Positions 6,368 to 9,739 of a stretch of DNA of 9,739 nt are shown here, piece by piece. Below the pieces are notes generated by a model. The model saw only the letters and a program-made list of their open reading frames with translations. It was not told the origin of the DNA and did no database searches. Each line of letters opens with the position of its first letter. The stretch's first letter is position 1. Source of the DNA: Pseudofrankia asymbiotica (GTDB taxonomy: Bacteria > Actinomycetota > Actinomycetes > Frankiales > Frankiaceae); contig NZ_MOMC01000010.1 of NCBI RefSeq assembly GCF_001983105.1, positions 87,168 to 96,906 of the forward strand. The letters are read 5' to 3'. Position numbers and translations under genes: made by a program.

Positions 6368-6947
6368 GTGAGGAGCGAGGTGCGCTGGGAGGACCTGAAC
6401 CGTGCCCACGGCTACACGGGCCTTGACGCGCTCATGCAGGGCGCCGACTCAACAACCTGATCGGCGTCGGCTACGTGCAGCAGCACCCAGACAGTAAGAT
6501 CCGCTACACCCTGCTCGACCCGAGCGGCGTACGGACCAGCTTCTCCGGCGAGTACGAAGACGAGACCGCGGCCGCCATCGAGGCGATGTGCGCCGCCGCT
6601 CGCCCGCTCGACGAGGGCATCATGCCGGTCATGGTGACACTGACCGACCCGCTTCACACGCCACTGCCAGCATCGATGGCCGGCGGCCCGCTGCCGCTGG
6701 ATGGCTCAGCCTTCGACGCCGAGGACACCCGTAGGCGGGGCGAGCTCCCGCGGACCTGCTCGCCGAGTACCAAAGCCCGCTGCGCGGCGAGCGCCGCAGC
6801 GAGGTCGCCATAACCAGGCCTGTCGATCTCGCCGCGGAACTGCCACCAGAACCTGGCAGGTCAGCATTTCGCCTACTGACATCCGGGCTGGGAAACCCCT
6901 GGCAGCACGTCACCGGTTGGAAGATCGACGGCGGAACCCACAGGTAG
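6368..6947 (+). pseudogene. Unrecognised gene disrupted by two apparent single-base losses
   Basis: A GTG at 6368 follows AGGAG (6354-6358) by 9 nt and opens MRSEVRWEDLNRAHGYTGLD, but the frame stops at TGA 6458. Coding-like sequence continues in another frame from CTC 6448 (LNNLIGVGYVQQHPDSKIRY and YTLLDPSGVRTSFSGEYEDE), up to about 6735. It then shifts again to a third frame (PADLLAEYQSPLRGERRSEV, later LLTSGLGNPWQHVTGWKIDG), ending at TAG 6945-6947. Restoring one base near 6448 (gaC-Ctc) and one in the G-run 6737-6740 gives a continuous frame of about 193 aa. I do not recognise the protein; no transmembrane segment or catalytic motif is evident. It is either a decayed gene or an intact one with two homopolymer sequencing errors. 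It is divergent from fabF across the palindrome at 6298-6314. Confidence 0.55.
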
Positions 6948-6961
6948 GTTCTCGCGCCGCG

Positions 6962-7006
6962 TGTCGTTTTCCCAAGCCGGATGTCGTCTCCCTGGCGAAA
7001 ATGACA
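6962..7006. other. Inverted repeat in the gap after the disrupted gene
   Basis: The arms TGTCGTTTTC (6962-6971) and GAAAATGACA (6997-7006) are complementary except for one G-T position, with a 25-nt spacer. The surrounding 6948-7134 holds no supportable gene. The inverted repeat could end transcription of the plus-strand gene or of the minus-strand TetR gene, or be incidental. Confidence 0.3.
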
Positions 7007-7134
7007 AGATCCAGGTAGGCGATCTTCGGTGCGCTTCGGCTCGCGGGCGCGGGCTCGGCCAGGTGGTCTATCTCGCGAGGTTGTTGCCATCGCCTCACCT
7101 CGATCGCCGCGCTGTTCGCGGCTGGAGGAGCGGC

Positions 7135-7704
7135 TCAGGGTGTAGGCCGTAGGCCGTCCATCAGAATGTTCAGCAGCCGACCTGCCCTGGCGTCGGGTGG
7201 GTGGGCCACGGTGAAGATGCCGATCAGGCTGGCGGCGATGTCTTCGGCGGTGACATCGGAGCGAAGCTCGCCCGTCGAGCGGCCGGCGTCGAGGAGGGCG
7301 TCGATGGCCGCGAGCAGCTCGGTCTGGGTCCGGGCGTGGGCGATCTCGCCCGAGTCGATCATCGCGTGCAGCGTGTCGAGCATGCCGTTCTTGGTAGCGA
7401 TCCACTCCCCGAACAGGTCCATCCAGCGTCGCAGCGCCGCGGGCGGGGGAAGCTGGGCGAGTAGCTCGCGGGCGCCGGCGGTGAGCCGCGCGACCTGATC
7501 GCGGTAGATCGCGTCGACGAGAGACTCGCGGGTGGGGAAGTGTCGGTAGAGCGTGGCGATGCCGACCCCAGCTTCGCGTGCGATCGCGCGCATGGACGGC
7601 TCGGTGCCGTCGGCAGAGAGGAACACGCGGGTCGCCACGTCGAGGAGCTGGTTGCGGTTGCGGGTCGCGTCCGCACGCAGCGCGCGAGTGTCTGACTCTG
7701 CCAA
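7135..7704 (-). CDS. TetR/AcrR-family transcriptional regulator, divergent from the MDR oxidoreductase
   Basis: A repressor of about 189 aa, read from TTG 7704. The N-terminal helix-turn-helix lies at about residues 37-58 (SMRAIAREAGVGIATLYRHF), preceded by helix 1 (RNRNQLLDVATRVFLSADG). The C-terminal half is a variable all-helical ligand and dimerisation domain ending LLNILMDGLRPTP. The frame is open upstream to 8184, but that extension runs over the divergent gene and its operators and is not TetR-like. TTG is the only reasonable start just before helix 1. GGAG lies 11 nt upstream, a rather long spacing. Two matching palindromes in the 90-bp divergent gap indicate autorepression together with repression of the oxidoreductase. 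The inducer is unknown, perhaps an electrophile or quinone handled by the neighbour. Confidence 0.87.
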   Translation of the reverse strand: MAESDTRALRADATRNRNQLLDVATRVFLSADGTEPSMRAIAREAGVGIATLYRHFPTRESLVDAIYRDQVARLTAGARELLAQLPPPAALRRWMDLFGEWIATKNGMLDTLHAMIDSGEIAHARTQTELLAAIDALLDAGRSTGELRSDVTAEDIAASLIGIFTVAHPPDARAGRLLNILMDGLRPTP

Positions 7705-7723
7705 AACGGAACACGCTCCGATT
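7704..7723. promoter_or_regulatory. TetR operator-like site 1 (imperfect), at the TetR start codon
   Basis: AAACGGA, then 6 nt, then TCCGATT. It has the same half-site and spacing as site 2 but two mismatches in the outer right arm. It abuts the TTG start of the TetR gene, where binding could block its expression. Confidence 0.55.
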
Positions 7724-7742
7724 GCGGTAGGGTGCCTACTGC

Positions 7743-7762
7743 AAACGGAGCATAGTCCGTTT
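7743..7762. promoter_or_regulatory. TetR operator-like site 2 (perfect arms)
   Basis: AAACGGA-GCATAG-TCCGTTT has perfect 7-bp inverted arms around a 6-nt centre. It lies 39 bp from site 1 and 32 bp upstream of the oxidoreductase GTG. The centre contains CATAGT on the plus strand and CTATGC on the minus strand, both -10-like, so binding would probably shut the promoter region in both directions. Confidence 0.75.
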
Positions 7763-7794
7763 TCGTCGCCGTCTGTCGCGGCCAAGGGAGACAC

Positions 7795-8760
7795 GTGAGC
7801 ATGCAGAAACCGGGCGTCCACACGTCGGCGACCACCAGCCGAGCGATCCGGCTCGAGTCCTTCGGCGGACCCGAGGTCCTGAGCCTCCGCGAGGTACCCG
7901 CGCCGCGGGCCGCCTCCGGGCAGATCCGCGTGCGGGTCACCGCGGCTGGACTCAACCCGATGGACTGGATCATCACCTCCGACGCGGACACCGCCACACG
8001 GTTCGGCCTGACCCCGCCGTTCGGGTTCGGAACCGACTACGCCGGGGTCGTGGACCAGGCCGGTGACGGCGTGACCGCGTTCGCGGTCGGCGACCGGGTG
8101 TTCGGTGGCGCACTTTCCCGCGCGGTCGCCGACCATGTCGTCATCGACGTGGCAGGGGCCATCGCGGTGGGCGGCGACGCGCACAGGACCCCCGACGGAG
8201 TCGACGACCGCACCGCCGCCACCCTCGCCATCGCGGGGTGCACGGCCGCGGCCGCCCTCGCCGTCGTCAACCCGGGACCGGGCGACACGCTGCTCATCGG
8301 CGGCGCCGGAGGCGGGGTCGGCGTGTTCGCTGTCCAGCTCGCCCGCCTCGCGGGCGCACGAGTGATCGGGACGGGATCGGCGACATCAGCCGACGCCCTG
8401 CGCGCCCTCGCGGCTGAGCCGGTCGCCTACGGCGACGGCCTGCTCGACCGGGTCCGCGCCATGGCTCCCGCCGGGGTCACCGCGGCGATCGACCTGTTCG
8501 GGACAGAGACAATGCACGTGGCACGAGAACTTGGCGTGCCTGACGAGCGCATCACCACCATCGCCGCACAGGTCGACGGGATCACACCGGCGAACGGCGC
8601 CAACGCCGCCCCCGGCGCCATCGAACAGATCGCTCGCCTGGTCGCGGCGGGTCAGCTTCGTGTGCCCATCGCGGCGACTTTCCCGGTGGAGCAGATCCGC
8701 GCGGCAGTCGAGCTTCAGGCCAGCCGGCACGTGCACGGCAAGGTCGTCATCGACCTCTAG
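7795..8760 (+). CDS. MDR-superfamily NADP-dependent oxidoreductase (quinone oxidoreductase-like)
   Basis: A 321-aa cytosolic reductase of the medium-chain dehydrogenase/reductase superfamily, related to zeta-crystallin/quinone oxidoreductases. The N-terminal GroES-like domain spans about residues 15-130 (RLESFGGPEVLSLREVPAP, AAGLNPMDW, GTDYAGVVDQAGDGV, VGDRVFGG). The nucleotide-binding Rossmann domain carries the GGAGGGVG loop at 169-176, followed by FAVQLARLAGARVIGTGSA. The C-terminus ends HVHGKVVIDL, typical of the group. The Cys/His ligands of zinc alcohol dehydrogenases are absent, so it should be zinc-independent and reduce quinones or enones with NADPH. The GTG start has AAGGGAG (7784-7790) 4 nt upstream. 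An ATG two codons later (7801, spacing 10) is an alternative. The divergent TetR gene and paired operators imply inducible expression. Confidence 0.93.
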   Translation: MSMQKPGVHTSATTSRAIRLESFGGPEVLSLREVPAPRAASGQIRVRVTAAGLNPMDWIITSDADTATRFGLTPPFGFGTDYAGVVDQAGDGVTAFAVGDRVFGGALSRAVADHVVIDVAGAIAVGGDAHRTPDGVDDRTAATLAIAGCTAAAALAVVNPGPGDTLLIGGAGGGVGVFAVQLARLAGARVIGTGSATSADALRALAAEPVAYGDGLLDRVRAMAPAGVTAAIDLFGTETMHVARELGVPDERITTIAAQVDGITPANGANAAPGAIEQIARLVAAGQLRVPIAATFPVEQIRAAVELQASRHVHGKVVIDL

Positions 8761-8872
8761 CCTTCGCCTGTCGAGGCAATTGTGATCTTGGGAGGTCTCG
8801 CCCACATCGGTTGTTCACGTGGCTGCTGCTCGGTGGCGGCACTGGTGTCGCAACGGATGGGGCCGTGGTGCA

Positions 8873-8886
8873 CCCCTGATCAGGGG
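8873..8886. other. Perfect 14-bp palindrome in the convergent intergenic region
   Basis: CCCCTGATCAGGGG is a perfect dyad, 112 bp after the oxidoreductase stop and 132 bp from the end of the second TetR gene. As RNA it gives only a 4-bp stem with a 6-nt loop, so it is a weak terminator. As DNA it resembles a protein-binding site. The rest of 8761-8981 shows only a small CCAGG/CCTGG hairpin at 8965-8980 and no gene. Confidence 0.4.
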
Positions 8887-8981
8887 CGGCCATCGAGACG
8901 GCGGACCGCACGCCGGCGCGGAATGCCAGTGAAACAAGATCAGCTTTAGGTTCCGAAGGTTGGTCCAGGGTGTGGCCTGGC

Positions 8982-9029
8982 GGACGCGCCGGCGCCGGTG
9001 AGGACGCGCCGGCGCCGGTCAGGACGCGG
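8982..9029. repeat. 20-bp direct repeat, two copies plus a partial third, across the TetR stop
   Basis: GGACGCGCCGGCGCCGGT followed by GA (8982-9001) or CA (9002-9021) gives two units differing at one base. The first 7 bases of the unit recur at 9022-9028 inside the coding end of the TetR gene. The TGA stop of that gene (9019-9021) lies within the second unit, so the C-terminal codons and the terminator share repeat sequence. Confidence 0.7.
8989..9018 (-). terminator. Hairpin terminator directly after the second TetR gene
   Basis: CCGGCGCCGG (8989-8998) and CCGGCGCCGG (9009-9018) form a perfect 10-bp stem with a 10-nt loop, starting at the base after the TGA stop. Each arm is itself a palindrome, so alternative folds exist. 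No T-run follows. It may also stop read-through from the convergent oxidoreductase. Confidence 0.55.
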
Positions 9030-9630
9030 CGGCCGACGGGGGCGGCGCGGGCAGGCCGGCCAGGGTCGCGTCGACGACGGCGACGAGTTCAGCCCGGTCC
9101 AGCCCAATCCCGATCAGGGAGCCGATGCCCCGGAAGTCGACGACCAGCAACGTCGCCAGCGTGACCGGATCGGCCGCCGGATCGAGGTCGCCGTTGCGCT
9201 GCGCCGCCCGCAGGCAGCCGGCCAGGGCCGCCCGCTGCGCTTCGAAGCCCTGGCGTAGCCGTGCCGTGGCGTCCCGGTCGCGTCCGGCCAGCTCGACGGT
9301 GAAGCGGCTGGTCATGCAGGCCAGCTGCTCGGGGTCGTTCAGCTGCCGGTCGACCGCGTCGATGAAGTAGGCCCGCAGGCGCTCCATCGCGGTCTCGTCC
9401 GGGCCGGCCAACGCGGCGGCGCCAGACGCCTCGTCCTGGTCGCAGTAGTCCCCCAGGGCGGTCAGGAACAGCGTGCGCTTGTCGCCGAAGGCGGCGTAGA
9501 GGCTGCCGCGGCCGAGCCCCGTCGCGGCCGAGATGTCATCGAGGCTCGTCCCGTCGTAGCCGTTCTTGCGGAACTCGCGCTCGACGGCCGCCAGCACCTC
9601 CCGCCGGTCAAAGCCAGGTGGGCGCCCCAT
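9019..9630 (-). CDS. TetR/AcrR-family transcriptional regulator
   Basis: This 203-aa regulator begins MGRPPGFDRREVLAAVEREF. The helix-turn-helix is at about residues 29-50 (SLDDISAATGLGRGSLYAAF, then GDKRTLF), the TetR hallmark with the GSLY/AFGDK signature. The helical ligand domain has DPEQLACMTSRFTVELAG in the middle, typical of the AcrR-like group whose C-terminal domain resembles TetR_C regulators of oxidoreductases or transporters. The C-terminus is Pro/Ala-rich (LPAPPPSAAAS). No Shine-Dalgarno precedes the ATG, but TACGAT lies 6 nt before it, so the mRNA is probably leaderless. No partner gene is inside the window. The dyads at 9669-9707 suggest a divergent target gene beyond 9739. Confidence 0.92.
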   Translation of the reverse strand: MGRPPGFDRREVLAAVEREFRKNGYDGTSLDDISAATGLGRGSLYAAFGDKRTLFLTALGDYCDQDEASGAAALAGPDETAMERLRAYFIDAVDRQLNDPEQLACMTSRFTVELAGRDRDATARLRQGFEAQRAALAGCLRAAQRNGDLDPAADPVTLATLLVVDFRGIGSLIGIGLDRAELVAVVDATLAGLPAPPPSAAAS

Positions 9631-9636
9631 CGGGCG

Positions 9637-9642
9637 ATCGTA
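9637..9642 (-). promoter_or_regulatory. Candidate -10 box for a leaderless TetR transcript
   Basis: On the minus strand TACGAT ends 6 nt before the ATG at 9630, which would put the transcription start at or next to the start codon. This is a common arrangement for leaderless actinobacterial mRNAs. No good -35 is visible, and there is no Shine-Dalgarno sequence. Confidence 0.45.
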
Positions 9643-9668
9643 TCCACGGATCTGGTTGTTGGCGGAAT

Positions 9669-9707
9669 AGTCCAGAACCCTCGGGGTTCTTTACTGAGCA
9701 GTCCAGA
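9669..9707. promoter_or_regulatory. Dyad and direct repeats upstream of the second TetR gene
   Basis: AGTCCAGA occurs at 9669-9676 and 9700-9707, 31 bp apart (about three turns). Between them AGAACCC (9674-9680) and GGGTTCT (9684-9690) form a perfect 7-bp dyad with a TCG centre, followed by a short T-stretch. ACTGAGCAGT (9693-9702) has ACTG/CAGT arms. These are candidates for the TetR operator in a divergent promoter. The 7-bp dyad could instead be a small plus-strand terminator. Confidence 0.45.
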
Positions 9708-9739
9708 TCGTTGGGCCTCCATGCCGACCGGGTCCCGTG

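Noticed and set aside
6910..7098. 62-codon minus-strand frame (MRRWQQPREI...)
   Set aside because: No clear ribosome-binding site or family; too short to support.
6629..7714. 361-codon minus-strand frame, Arg/Pro-rich
   Set aside because: It overlaps the TetR gene in another frame and has the composition of a shadow.
9721..9739. Possible start of a divergent plus-strand gene (ATG at 9721, MPTGSR)
   Set aside because: Only six codons are visible and there is no Shine-Dalgarno; the operator-like region upstream makes a gene likely nearby but this start is unproven.

Overview
The window is about 70% G+C by eye, with GTG/TTG starts, an HrdB-like sigma factor, a KasA-type FabF ending in GGHN and many TetR/GntR regulators. 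This points to a high-GC actinomycete. A Frankia-like soil or symbiotic organism is a guess from style, not a demonstrated assignment.

Layout from left to right. (1) 95-1315 (+) encodes a group-2, sigma-70-type RNA polymerase sigma factor whose disordered N-terminus carries a three-copy 27-bp repeat. It converges on (2) a GntR/FCD regulator on the minus strand (about 1337-2086). (3) The GntR gene is divergent from an amidohydrolase-2 family metal-dependent hydrolase (2220-3395, +). The gap between them holds an A/T island and a perfect 14-bp palindrome over a plausible -10 box. (4) A strong hairpin separates the hydrolase from a convergent nitronate monooxygenase/FabK-like flavoprotein (3455-4459, -) in which the usual catalytic His is a Phe. 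(5) A 510-bp gene-free stretch follows (4460-4969). It holds eleven perfect tandem copies of a 9-mer and a pair of diverged ~77-bp direct repeats, each built on a 20-bp tandem subrepeat. (6) A stand-alone FabF-type ketosynthase follows (4970-6184, -). It is divergent, across a 17-nt perfect palindrome, from (7) an unrecognised gene (6368-6947, +) that reads through only if two single missing bases are restored. (8) A TetR regulator (7135-7704, -) is divergent from an MDR/quinone-oxidoreductase-like protein (7795-8760, +), with two operator-like palindromes of the same architecture between them. (9) A non-coding stretch with a CCGGCGCCGG hairpin leads to a second TetR regulator (9019-9630, -), which looks leaderless, with dyads and direct repeats upstream near the window's end.

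The genes do not form one operon. The window is a string of small regulator-enzyme units: GntR with amidohydrolase, TetR with MDR oxidoreductase, and a second TetR whose target probably lies beyond the right edge. The enzymes (hydrolase, flavin oxidoreductase, ketosynthase, enone/quinone reductase) suit accessory catabolic or lipid metabolism, but no shared pathway can be shown from the sequence. I found no tRNA, rRNA, CRISPR array, transposase or integrase. No clear novel multi-gene system is evident. The least explained items are the repeats at 4553-4930 and the disrupted gene at 6368-6947.
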